Part shown: positions 34,614 to 43,281 of the stretch, piece by piece
Numbering within the stretch: the first letter of the stretch is position 1
Layout of the letters: each line of letters begins with the position of its first letter
Assembly: GCF_900102185.1 (NCBI RefSeq)
Contig: NZ_LT629690.1
Coordinates: forward strand, 930,001 to 994,000
Origin: Terriglobus roseus
Lineage (GTDB): Bacteria; Acidobacteriota; Terriglobia; Terriglobales; Acidobacteriaceae
Length of the DNA stretch: 64,000 nucleotides
Direction: 5' to 3'
The notes under the pieces: model-generated
Told to the model about the DNA's origin: nothing
The model's input: the letters and a program-made list of their open reading frames with translations, nothing else
Database searches by the model: none
Position numbers and translations under genes: made by a program

Positions 34614-34657
34614 AAATAAGAGCCGCCGGAATCGCAGTGATCCGGCGGCTCTTATTT
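34614..34657. terminator. Bidirectional terminator between convergent genes
   Basis: Perfect 17-bp stem (AAATAAGAGCCGCCGGA / TCCGGCGGCTCTTATTT) with a 10-nt loop, between the TlpA-like and sulfatase genes. Confidence 0.9.
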
Positions 34658-34668
34658 GTATCTTGCTC

Positions 34669-36138
34669 TTAAGCTTTTCTTTCCGGAATTTCCGTTAGAA
34701 GCTTTGCGAGTCGGGCCTCGAGGTCTTTCTGAATCGCGGCATATTTCGGATCGCCATAAAGGTTATGGGCCTCGTTGGGATCGTTCTTAAGGTCGTAGAG
34801 TTCAAATTCCTGAGGCGATTGCGTATACCACTGAATGAACTTGTGTGTGTCCGTACGCACACCGCGGTGTGGTGCTACGTTTTCCGCGCCTGGGAACTCG
34901 TAGTAGTCATAAAGCCATTCCTTGCGCCATGCCGGGCCCTTGTTGTCTACAACGTCCAACATGGACCGGCCCTGGAACTGCTTGGGGATTGGAAGACCAA
35001 CAAGGTCCATGACCGTGGGAGCAATGTCGACGTCCAACACCATCTCCTTCTTCACCGCACCGGCTTTCACGCGGTTGGGATAACGGATGGCCATGGGAAC
35101 GCGGATGGATGGTTCGTGCATCAGGCGCTTGTCGAACAGGCGCCACTCACCCAAGAGATACCCGTGGTCTGAACTGTGAATGACGGCAGTGTCATCCATC
35201 GCCTTGGTGTCGTCTAGGTGCTTGAAGATGCGCCCCACGTTCTCGTCGATGGCAACAAGACCGGAGTAGTAGTCCTTGCATAGTTCTTCGATGGAGCGCA
35301 CGGCATCGCCGGTGTCCGTGGTGCCAATCTTGTTGTCCGCTGTCTTGAACGGAGTGGGCTTGCCGGGATATCCCTTGAGGTCGTCATCGAACGATGCGGG
35401 CTTGGGAATCTTCACGCCGTTGTACAGGTCGAGATGGCGGCGCGCACGGAAGTACGGTGCATGCGGTGTCATGTACCAGAGGAGCAGGGCGAATGGTTTC
35501 TCGCGAGGCTGCTTCAGCCAGTCGAGAACGCGATCCGTGACGAAGTCATCGCAGTAGCCTTCGTTCCACACTTGGACTGGACCGATCTTGCCATTCTTTC
35601 CTTCGGCCATCTTCGGCTTGTAATAGTTCGTCGCCGGAGCATTTACGCCCAAGTAGTAATCCCAGTGCTTTTCCTTCATGCCGTTACGCATGTGTACCTT
35701 GCCAACAACGCAGGTTTCGTAACCGGCTTCGAGCAGATAGTCGGTGAAGACGGGAATGTCGGATGGCAGCGGTGTGTTGACTGTCTTGTTGTCCAGAGCT
35801 CCGGTGGAGCGTGACCACATGCCCGTCATGGCGGAGGCACGTGCTGGGGCGCAGAGTGCGTTCGTGCAGAAGGCGTTTTCAAACTTCACACCTTCGTGTG
35901 CAATGCGATCCATGTTTGGAGTTTTCAGCAGGGGGTGACCCGCACTGCTAAGGCAGTCCCAACGCTGTCCTTCTGTGTACAGGAAGATCAGGTTTGGCTT
36001 CTTGCCATCTTTCGCAGGTGCTTCTTCCTCTATGGGAAGTGCCCGTGCGAGGTTTGGTGCTACTGCTGCACCCAGTGCCGCCGCTGCGCCTCCCTGAACA
36101 AACTGTCGCCTATCAAACTGCTTGCCGATCGAATCCAT
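34669..36138 (-). CDS. Tat-exported sulfatase
   Basis: 489 residues. A twin-arginine signal (RRQFVQGGAAAALGAAVAP) targets the folded enzyme to the periplasm. The sulfatase signature CAPAR (Cys96-Arg100) carries the cysteine that must become formylglycine, and metal-binding KPNLIFLYTEGQRWD, GKVHM and HSSDHGYLLGEW follow. It removes sulfate esters; the substrate (sulfated glycan, choline sulfate or another) is not readable. Its export in folded form through Tat implies cytoplasmic maturation by a formylglycine-generating enzyme encoded elsewhere. It could supply sulfate for cysteine synthesis, which would fit the cysteine-leader genes next door, or act with the receptor at 37912-41442 on sulfated polysaccharide. 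Operator-like repeats lie about 160-190 bp upstream. Confidence 0.92.
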   Translation of the reverse strand: MDSIGKQFDRRQFVQGGAAAALGAAVAPNLARALPIEEEAPAKDGKKPNLIFLYTEGQRWDCLSSAGHPLLKTPNMDRIAHEGVKFENAFCTNALCAPARASAMTGMWSRSTGALDNKTVNTPLPSDIPVFTDYLLEAGYETCVVGKVHMRNGMKEKHWDYYLGVNAPATNYYKPKMAEGKNGKIGPVQVWNEGYCDDFVTDRVLDWLKQPREKPFALLLWYMTPHAPYFRARRHLDLYNGVKIPKPASFDDDLKGYPGKPTPFKTADNKIGTTDTGDAVRSIEELCKDYYSGLVAIDENVGRIFKHLDDTKAMDDTAVIHSSDHGYLLGEWRLFDKRLMHEPSIRVPMAIRYPNRVKAGAVKKEMVLDVDIAPTVMDLVGLPIPKQFQGRSMLDVVDNKGPAWRKEWLYDYYEFPGAENVAPHRGVRTDTHKFIQWYTQSPQEFELYDLKNDPNEAHNLYGDPKYAAIQKDLEARLAKLLTEIPERKA

Positions 36139-36205
36139 GTTGTCCCTTCTCTAAGCCAAGTCTTTTCGCTGGACGATTCACAGCGAAATCGAATGCGGTT
36201 CTGTA

Positions 36206-36222
36206 GCGATAGCGGTTATCGC
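36206..36222. promoter_or_regulatory. Small inverted repeat upstream of the sulfatase gene
   Basis: GCGATA / TATCGC with a 5-bp spacer, about 70-85 bp before the sulfatase start. Possibly regulatory; no known consensus recognised. Confidence 0.25.
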
Positions 36223-36295
36223 ATATGGCTCTAAGTCAGTGCAACGGACATCGAAAGAAATGAAAAATCATAAGCCTTTTGTAATGAATGTTTAG

Positions 36296-36330
36296 CACGG
36301 TGTTGTCACCGTATTGTTCTGAGTGACACG
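36296..36330. promoter_or_regulatory. CACGGTG/CACCGT dyad plus TGACACG half-site upstream of the sulfatase gene
   Basis: CACGGTG (36296-36302), TTGT, CACCGT (36307-36312), then TGACACG (36324-36330). The same elements occur as CACGGTG-ACACG-CACCGTG and TGACACG-CAC-CGTGTCA at 37763-37784 on the other side of the regulator gene. Confidence 0.45.
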
Positions 36331-36338
36331 GGTGAAAA

Positions 36339-37715
36339 CTAATGAATATGGTAAGCGACGACTGTCGTGTTGCTGACTTCATCCTTCACGAAATCACTTC
36401 TCAACACGACTTCGAAGCCGTGGAGCTTCCCGTTGATGGTGGCAGCATTAAGGATGGGTTGCCACATGCGTTGCGTGAAGAGAAAGTGTTCCGCGGCATA
36501 CACACTGCCCATGGTGGAACCGCCAAGGAGAAGGACATGTTCGTTCCCGCTGGGCGTGTCCGTCAGCGCTACCGTGGTCAATGCCTGGGCGTCGTTCTTC
36601 GTGATGATTGCCGCTTCACCGTTGCGCGGAGCACGGTTCACCACCTGAAAGGTGTAGTGCTCGTAACCGCGGTCCAGATGGAAATCAAGGTTAGAGTCGT
36701 AAATAGAAGACCACGGGTTGAATGTGGAAGTGCCGAGCAGGATAAGGTTGGCACCTTGCAGATCACCCTGGTTTACATCGCGTGCGTAACGAACCTCCAC
36801 ATCCTTGTCAGAAGTTGGGAGATTTAGACGGTAGGGAATACGCACCAGTTCCGAAGTGAGTTTCAGGTCGGCCATGGTGGCTGCATTCACTCGGGATAAC
36901 AACCCCGGACCCTCTGGTGAAATTGCCTGGATGGCGGGATCGTTCTGATAACGCTGCTCCATATATACAAGCAAGGGAACCGGTTGATGCGTATATGCGG
37001 TGTATAGATTGAGTGCGGCATCGCCAGCAACAATCACTGTACGACGGTTTCCCTGAAAGAGTGTTTTCCATAGCAGCAATGAACCGTAGTCGCGTTCTGC
37101 CTGCGCTTGCCGGTTATGTTGCCATAGAAAAAATCCAACAATGGCGACAGCTAGAAGCGGGATCGCTGTCCAGAGCCAGAATCGTTTTCCTGCCTTCTGC
37201 AGGATTTGAATCGGATGCGACTCCGTTGTATCCCGCTCGGAAATATTTGGCTCGGAAGTAGACGTGGCGTCTTCAAACCGAGCCACATAACCACCTTTGG
37301 GAACAAGAATTCGTCCGGGGTTATGTTTGCCTTCGGTTCCGTAATACAGATCGAGACGTTTGCGAAGATGGCGAGCGCTACCGCGAACAATCGCATCTTC
37401 GCCTGCATTGAACCCTGGTGGGCGATGAAAGAAGTGGATACCAATCTGCTGTTCGCTCAGCTCATCTACATGACCGGCCCACGTACGTTCGCAGATGTGC
37501 TTGAGCAACGCTGCCAGTCGCGGTGATTTGGAAAACGTGTCGCTGTGAACGATGCGATCCAATTCTTCCGTGCGCGGATCGCAGTTGTTGCCATCCTGCA
37601 TCGCCTGCGTTTGCGGCGAGCTGGTTTCGGGTATGATCTCTTTACTCACAGACAGCGATGTTTTCCCTCCTCCATCCCGTGCATCGCAGCTTCTCACACT
37701 GTTGTCGCTAGACAC
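36339..37715 (-). CDS. Membrane-anchored putative transcriptional regulator
   Basis: Up to 458 residues from GTG 37715; ATG 37601 (MQDGNNCDPRTEELDR) is a possible later start. Residues about 50-150 match a cytoplasmic module common in Acidobacteriota: LAALLKHICERTWAG, GEDAIVRGSARHLRKRLDLYY and RILVPKGGYVARFED, which looks like a winged-helix DNA-binding domain. One transmembrane helix (FWLWTAIPLLAVAIVGFFLW) and a periplasmic part of about 270 residues follow (LLLWKTLFQGNRRTVIVAGDA; GANLILLGTSTFNPW; VLLLGGSTMGSVYAAEHFL), perhaps a ligand sensor. It lies between a sulfatase and a receptor transcribed away from it; nearly the same dyad repeats flank the gene, so it probably controls both. Function is inferred. 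Confidence 0.6.
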   Translation of the reverse strand: MSSDNSVRSCDARDGGGKTSLSVSKEIIPETSSPQTQAMQDGNNCDPRTEELDRIVHSDTFSKSPRLAALLKHICERTWAGHVDELSEQQIGIHFFHRPPGFNAGEDAIVRGSARHLRKRLDLYYGTEGKHNPGRILVPKGGYVARFEDATSTSEPNISERDTTESHPIQILQKAGKRFWLWTAIPLLAVAIVGFFLWQHNRQAQAERDYGSLLLWKTLFQGNRRTVIVAGDAALNLYTAYTHQPVPLLVYMEQRYQNDPAIQAISPEGPGLLSRVNAATMADLKLTSELVRIPYRLNLPTSDKDVEVRYARDVNQGDLQGANLILLGTSTFNPWSSIYDSNLDFHLDRGYEHYTFQVVNRAPRNGEAAIITKNDAQALTTVALTDTPSGNEHVLLLGGSTMGSVYAAEHFLFTQRMWQPILNAATINGKLHGFEVVLRSDFVKDEVSNTTVVAYHIH

Positions 37716-37762
37716 AAGAACACCCTCTCTTTCCTGAAAAATCCAAGAAAACGCAGGCAGCG

Positions 37763-37784
37763 CACGGTGACACGCACCGTGTCA
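37763..37784. promoter_or_regulatory. Nested palindromes between the regulator and receptor genes
   Basis: CACGGTG-ACACG-CACCGTG (37763-37781) and TGACACG-CAC-CGTGTCA (37768-37784) are perfect overlapping dyads. They lie 128-149 bp before the receptor ATG and about 50 bp before the regulator start. A TTGACC box follows at 37792. Confidence 0.55.
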
Positions 37785-37911
37785 TAGCAGGTTTGACCTT
37801 TCCGGTTGCTGCTATGGCTCGTTAGATTCGTTGGGTTTTTGAAATCCAACGAGGATCGATGCGAAATTCGCTCGATCCCCTTAGCAATCACCCTTTTCGA
37901 GGTCAGACACT

Positions 37912-40900
37912 ATGCATCGCCGAACTCCTGCTTTTTCCAGGCGCACCGTGGGCAGGGCGCTTTCGAACTCTGTTCTTTCTTTCTCTCTGGTCTTGCCGAT
38001 TGGTCTAGCTGCTGTGACGGCGCTTCCTTCTGCAGCGCAGGTAGTTACAGCTTCTTTGCGTGGAACGGTTCAGGATCCTGCGGGCGCACCCATTGCGAAT
38101 GCGCAAGTGAAGGTCGTTAACACAGCCACCAACGTTGCCACGGAGGCGCATACCGACGAGAACGGACGATTCGTCTTCGCCTCGCTGGAACCCGGCGGGC
38201 CCTACACACTGTCGATTGCTGCTCCGGGCTTCAAGACGAACCAGCGTACCGGCATCACCCTCACGGTAAGCCAGGTCGCTGATATCCAGGTGCCGCTTCA
38301 GATTGGTTCGGCCTCTGAGACCGTGGAGGTTCAGGCGGACGTCCCTCAGATTGAGACATCTACGGGTGCTATATCCGGATTGGTGGAGAATCGCAGCATC
38401 GTCAATCTCCCGTTGAACCAGCGCAACCCCTATGCACTGGTATTCCTCCTGCCGGGATCGGTTGGCAGTGTGGGAACGGCATACAACTCATCCAACATCT
38501 CCATCAATGGTGGTCGCCCGGGCAGCGCGGACATTCTGGTGGACGGCATTCCAGCATCGCCTCCTCTTGCAAACCCGATCAACGGCTTTGCTGTATTCCC
38601 ATCCGTCGACGCTGTAGATGAGTTCAAAGTCCTGACGAACGGCTACAGCGCCGAGTTTGGTCGCAGCGGCAGCGGCATCATCAATCTGATTCTCAAGTCG
38701 GGTACAAACAAGCCACACGGCAGCTTGTATGACTTCGTGCGCAACTCGGCGATGGATGCGAACGACTGGTTCAGCAAGCTGAATAACCGCGCGCTTCCGC
38801 AGTTCACTCGAAATCAGTTTGGTGGAAGCATCCAGGCTCCTGTAGTGATCCCGCATCTGTACAACGGACGCGACAAGACCTTCTTCCTGTTCTCGTATGA
38901 AGGTTTGAGGCAGGGAACGGGAACATCCACAAACATGGTGGTGCCCACTGTAGCAGAGCGCACCGGCGATTTCTCAGCCAGCGGCCTTCCCGTAATCTAT
39001 GACCCGACGACGACAGTGGCTGTTGGTAGCGCTTATACGCGCACAGCCTTTGCCGGCAACATGATCCCGAAAACCCGCCTCGATCCGGTGGCGCAAAACA
39101 TTGTGAAGTACTGGCCGCTTCCGAATATTGCGAACGCTGCCTATGGAGCGAACAACTACTTCGCAACCGGCGTTAACCAGGTCAACATCAACACGTATGA
39201 CGCGAAGGTGGACCAGGTCTTCAACGAACGCAACAGCATGTTCGCGCGCTATTCCGGCCGCCGACTTTCGCAGCCCGCAACGCTATTTGAGGATCCATCG
39301 ATAGCCGTCGCGCAAAACAATGCAGGACAGCAACCGCAGAATTCCAACTCTGTTGCGGTAGATTACACTCGCACGCAGTCGCCTACGTTGGTGTTTGAAG
39401 CCCGTTACGGCTACTCACGCGTGGCGCTGGATTTCCGCTCGGTCAGCGATGGTTTCGATCCGTCGGCAAATCTCGGTATGCCCAGCTATATCTCAGCGAA
39501 CGCTGATCATCTGCAGTTCCCGGGTATTGCTCCGGCAAATTATCAAGGATTGGGCAGCGCCGGGCAGGGAACTACGCGCCATGCAGGTTATGAAGCGCAT
39601 CTCCTAGGCTTGAACATCACCAAGGTCAAGGGCAACCATGTCCTGAAGTTCGGTGGAGAAGGACGCCTTATGCGGGCGAATGATACCGAATCTGGTAATT
39701 CCGTTGGAGGCTTCTCGTTCCCCAAGACGCACACACAACAGAACCCCAATAATGCTGTAGGCGGTGATGGTTTTGCCAGCTTCCTCTTGGGGCTTGGCAC
39801 AGGCACCATGACTATCAACAGCAAGGATGGCGCGACGCAGAGCTTTTACTATGCGGGCTACATACAGGACGACTGGAAGGCGAATTCGAAGCTGACCCTG
39901 AATTTGGGATTGCGTTGGGATGTGGAGATCCCGCGCACCGAACGTCATGATCGCATGGAGGTCTTCGATCCCAGTGCAACATCTCCTCTGGCGTCGGTGT
40001 ATTCAGGAGCTAAAGGTGGTCTACGGTTTATGGGCGTGAACGGCGCAAGCCGCCGTCAGTTTGAGCCTCGCTGGAAGGACTGGGCACCCCGCTTCGGATT
40101 TGCCTATCAGGTGGATTCAAAGACGGCCATCCGCGGCGCCTATGGCATCTATTTCAATCCGTCGATGCGCGCCGCTGCTGCGACCATTGGCAACGTAGGT
40201 TTCAGCGCTTCAACGACCTTTGACGCGGTTCCGGGTAACGTAACACTTTCCGGAGCAACGCTTAGCAATCCCTTCCCGAATGGCATTGCTAAGCCTGTTG
40301 GTAGCTCGCAGGGACTGTCCACGGCGATTGGGCAGACGTTTGAAACGCCGTTAGCGGGCGACAACAAGGTGGGCTACACCCAGAGCTATGACCTGGATGT
40401 GCAACGGCAGTTGCCTTGGTCTGTGTTGGTGGAAGCAGCGTACGTGGGAAGCCACGGTGTTCACTTGAATCGTGCGGGTGAAAACGACTTCCTTCTGAAC
40501 CAGCTACCCATCTCCGTCGTGCAGCAATACGGAACGGGACTGCAGCAGTCAGTTTCTAACCCCTTCTATGGAACGATCACCACTGGAACACTTTCGACGC
40601 AGACCATTGCGCGACGGTATCTTCTGGCACCGTTTCCTCAGTATGTGCAGGTGCAGGGGTCGTACCCAACCGGCGGTTTCAGCCAATACGATTCGTTTCA
40701 GTTGAAGGTGACCAAACGCGCCGCACACGGACTCACACTGCTGCTGGCATTCACAGGTTCGAAGTTATTTGATAACTACTCGAACATCTCAAACGTTGGC
40801 AATCAGGCCGGTGGCATACAGGACATCTACAACGCTGCTGGTGACCGCGCAGTATCTGCTAACGATGTCTCGCATAAGCTGACCATCAGTGGTGTCTACG

Positions 40901-41442
40901 AGCTTCCGTTTGGACGAGGCAAGCACTTCGGTGGCAATTGGAATCCCTTCGTGGATGCGTTCCTCGGTGGATGGCAAGCGAACGGCATTTACACACAACA
41001 AAGCGGATTCCCGCTTGCAATCACAACGCAGGACACGTCGCAGGCTGGCGGTAATGTGCTGCGGCCGAATCTGACAGGACAAGACCCTCGCACACACGGC
41101 CCCATTTCGCAGCGCCTTGGCACTGCGAATCACAAGGCCAATGGTGCTTACATCAATCCGGCAGCCTTCTCTCAACCTGCGGCGTTTACGTTTGGCAACG
41201 CACCGCGAACCATCAGCAATCTCCGTGCGCCTTCTTATGAAAATGTGGACTTCTCCCTCTTCAAGAACTTCACTTTGAAGAATGAACTCAAGCTACAGAT
41301 TCGAGGCGAGGCCTTTAACGCACTCAACCAAGTGGTATTCGGCTCTCCTGTGACGAATCTTTCCAACGCGCAGTTTGGCCAGATCAGTGCTCAAAGCAAT
41401 ACACCACGACAGTTGCAGTTTGCAGCGAAACTGCTTTTCTAG
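37912..41442 (+). CDS. TonB-dependent receptor, Oar-like, large
   Basis: 1176 residues; ATG 37912 is preceded by GAGG. The signal peptide (VLSFSLVLPIGLAAVTALPSAAQ) is followed by a carboxypeptidase-regulatory domain (RGTVQDPAGAPIANAQVKV), a plug with LPLNQRNPYALVFLLPG and SAEFGRSGSGIINLILKSG, and a long barrel ending RQLQFAAKLLF with the terminal Phe. The plug and barrel are intact. It is probably an importer of a sulfated or other complex glycan given the nearby sulfatase and membrane-anchored regulator; that link is contextual. A 17-bp terminator stem follows directly. Confidence 0.92.
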   Translation: MHRRTPAFSRRTVGRALSNSVLSFSLVLPIGLAAVTALPSAAQVVTASLRGTVQDPAGAPIANAQVKVVNTATNVATEAHTDENGRFVFASLEPGGPYTLSIAAPGFKTNQRTGITLTVSQVADIQVPLQIGSASETVEVQADVPQIETSTGAISGLVENRSIVNLPLNQRNPYALVFLLPGSVGSVGTAYNSSNISINGGRPGSADILVDGIPASPPLANPINGFAVFPSVDAVDEFKVLTNGYSAEFGRSGSGIINLILKSGTNKPHGSLYDFVRNSAMDANDWFSKLNNRALPQFTRNQFGGSIQAPVVIPHLYNGRDKTFFLFSYEGLRQGTGTSTNMVVPTVAERTGDFSASGLPVIYDPTTTVAVGSAYTRTAFAGNMIPKTRLDPVAQNIVKYWPLPNIANAAYGANNYFATGVNQVNINTYDAKVDQVFNERNSMFARYSGRRLSQPATLFEDPSIAVAQNNAGQQPQNSNSVAVDYTRTQSPTLVFEARYGYSRVALDFRSVSDGFDPSANLGMPSYISANADHLQFPGIAPANYQGLGSAGQGTTRHAGYEAHLLGLNITKVKGNHVLKFGGEGRLMRANDTESGNSVGGFSFPKTHTQQNPNNAVGGDGFASFLLGLGTGTMTINSKDGATQSFYYAGYIQDDWKANSKLTLNLGLRWDVEIPRTERHDRMEVFDPSATSPLASVYSGAKGGLRFMGVNGASRRQFEPRWKDWAPRFGFAYQVDSKTAIRGAYGIYFNPSMRAAAATIGNVGFSASTTFDAVPGNVTLSGATLSNPFPNGIAKPVGSSQGLSTAIGQTFETPLAGDNKVGYTQSYDLDVQRQLPWSVLVEAAYVGSHGVHLNRAGENDFLLNQLPISVVQQYGTGLQQSVSNPFYGTITTGTLSTQTIARRYLLAPFPQYVQVQGSYPTGGFSQYDSFQLKVTKRAAHGLTLLLAFTGSKLFDNYSNISNVGNQAGGIQDIYNAAGDRAVSANDVSHKLTISGVYELPFGRGKHFGGNWNPFVDAFLGGWQANGIYTQQSGFPLAITTQDTSQAGGNVLRPNLTGQDPRTHGPISQRLGTANHKANGAYINPAAFSQPAAFTFGNAPRTISNLRAPSYENVDFSLFKNFTLKNELKLQIRGEAFNALNQVVFGSPVTNLSNAQFGQISAQSNTPRQLQFAAKLLF

Positions 41443-41456
41443 GTGGTGGAGAAACA

Positions 41457-41494
41457 AAATGGTGGCGGCAACAGAATTGTTGCCGCCACCATTT
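41457..41494. terminator. Bidirectional terminator
   Basis: Perfect 17-bp stem (AAATGGTGGCGGCAACA / TGTTGCCGCCACCATTT) with loop GAAT, between the receptor and the convergent gntP remnant. Confidence 0.92.
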
Positions 41495-41508
41495 CATTTG
41501 GTCGTTAT

Positions 41509-42863
41509 TTAGTTAAGGATGAGTTGCAGCAAGCAGACTAAGCCGAAAGCGACCAGGGACAATATGGTTTCTACCACTGTCCATGACTTCAACGTGTCTG
41601 CGACCGACATGCCACTGTATTCCTTGACAAGCCAGAAGCCGCCGTCGTTCACATGCGAAAAGCCAGTTGCGCCTGCGCCGGTGGCAATCGCAAGAAACTC
41701 AGGTCGAACTCCCGTCATGGCAAGAGCCATAGGAGCGACGATGCTGCTGGCAGTCGCCATGGCAACTGTCGTGGAACCCGTAGCCAAGCGGATGAATGTT
41801 GCAAGCAGCCATGCTAAAAGAAGCAATGGAACATGCGTCTTCAATGCATAGCCGAGCAGCACGCTGCTGACTCCGCTGTCGATGAGACGCGGCCGAAGCC
41901 GCCGCCTGCACCGACCAACAATGTCACAGTGGCGGTGGGAGCGAGGCACTCGTTCGTAAATCGGAGTATTTGATCGCGCTTGAAGCCGCGGCGCAGGCCG
42001 AGTTGATACATGCTCAAGAGCGTCGCGATCAGAAGAGCTACGTCCGCATTGCCAAGGAAGTGCAATAGCAGATTCATGCGGCTTCCGATCGCGGTGAATT
42101 TATCTGCCCAACTGCCAACGAGCATCAACAGTACAGGCAGAAGGATCATCGACACGCTGGTGAGAAACGATGGAAGCTCACGCTTCTGGTCGGAATGCAC
42201 GAACGCATCGCTCAGCGCCGTGTGCTGTGGCGCCGCGATGTGTTTTGAGATGAAGCCGGACCAGATGGGACCAGCAAGAATTGCGGCTGGGATGCCTACG
42301 AGCAGAGCCCACCCGATGGTCTTACCGAGATCTGCTTGAAACGCCGTTGCTGCCATCAACGCTGCAGGATGGGGTGGAAGTAGGCCATGCACCATCGCAA
42401 CACCGGCGGCCATGGGAAGTAAGGTCGTGACGAGAGAGCGGTTCGTCTTTTTTGCCACGTTATAAGCGAGCGGCATCAGCAGGACGAGCGCGACCTCAAA
42501 GAATACGGGGATGCCAACGATGATGCCAGCGCACAACATGGCCCACGGAACATGCCGCGGTCCGAACGCATCCACAAGGCTTTGAGCGATACGCTCGGCA
42601 GCACCAGACTCTGCCAGCATCTTTCCAAGCATGGTGCCAAGTGCGACCACAATGGCGACATGGCCAAGCGTGTTGCCGAGGCCAGTCTCAAAGGAACTGA
42701 CCACTTTGGGTAGGGCCATGCCTGAAGCTATGGCCAGTCCAATAGAGCACAGGATAAGCGTAAGAAACGGATTTAACCGCACCCACACGATGAGCAGGAT
42801 CAACACAACGACTGAGATCGCTGCAGTGCTAAGCAAAAAGATCGAGTGGGTGTCGGTCATCAT
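41509..42863 (-). pseudogene. GntP-family gluconate:H+ symporter gene with a single-base frameshift
   Basis: Two frames together encode one complete GntP-type permease. The first (42863 to 41841) gives the N-terminal ~325 residues (IFLLSTAAISVVVLILLIVW to LVGAGGGFGRV) and then runs into unrelated sequence. The second, offset by one base (from about 41886 to 41509), resumes with LIDSGVSSVLLGYALKTHVP and continues to the normal C-terminus (AIATGAGATGFSHVNDGGFW). Adding one base near 41886 restores the family sequence GGGFGRVLIDSG. So the gene is interrupted by one missing base, a real mutation or a sequencing error. GntP proteins carry gluconate, D-serine or related acids; beside D-amino-acid enzymes a D-amino acid or lactate-like substrate is plausible. 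Confidence 0.85.
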
Positions 42864-42866
42864 CCT

Positions 42867-43259
42867 TTACTTAGCGGGATCCTTGTAAGCAACACAATCG
42901 ATTTCAACCTTGCAATCCACCACCATCTTTGTTTCCACGCATGCACGTGCCGGGGGATTTTCGCCGAAGTATTGGCGGAAGACGCCGTTGAATGCAGCGA
43001 AGTCGCGCGCATCATCAAGCCACACGCCACAACGAACGATATGTTCCGGACCGTAGCCTGCTTCTTCCACGATGGCCATCATGTTCTTGATTGCCTGGTG
43101 CGACTGTGCAACGACATTGCCAACGATGACTTCGCCATTCACCATGGGAACCTGGCCGCTGACGAACAGCCATCCATTTGCCTCCACTGCTCTCGCAAAG
43201 GGCATATGCGAACCGCCCTGTCCTTTACCGCCTTCTACTCCGTAACGCTTGATGCTCAT
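42867..43259 (-). CDS. RidA family (YjgF/YER057c/UK114) deaminase
   Basis: 130 residues from ATG 43259, preceded by AGGAG. The family core is present: FARAVEANGWLFVSGQVPM and the conserved Arg and Glu of NPPARACVETKMVVDCKVEID. RidA hydrolyses reactive enamine/imine intermediates released by PLP enzymes and amino acid oxidases. It lies between a D-aminoacylase and a GntP-type permease and close to a D-amino-acid PLP enzyme, so it probably clears imines from D-amino-acid breakdown. The ORF is 3 bp upstream of the permease remnant. Confidence 0.92.
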   Translation of the reverse strand: MSIKRYGVEGGKGQGGSHMPFARAVEANGWLFVSGQVPMVNGEVIVGNVVAQSHQAIKNMMAIVEEAGYGPEHIVRCGVWLDDARDFAAFNGVFRQYFGENPPARACVETKMVVDCKVEIDCVAYKDPAK

Positions 43260-43281
43260 ACCTTCTCCTGTTGCAAATGGT

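Noticed and set aside
37769-37842. Possible fourth cysteine leader (a GCCYG segment) before the large receptor gene
   Set aside because: There is no usable start codon between the upstream in-frame stop and the cysteine codons.
41509-41949. Separate small membrane-protein gene downstream of the permease
   Set aside because: It is the C-terminal part of the same GntP protein in another frame; a one-base change rejoins them.
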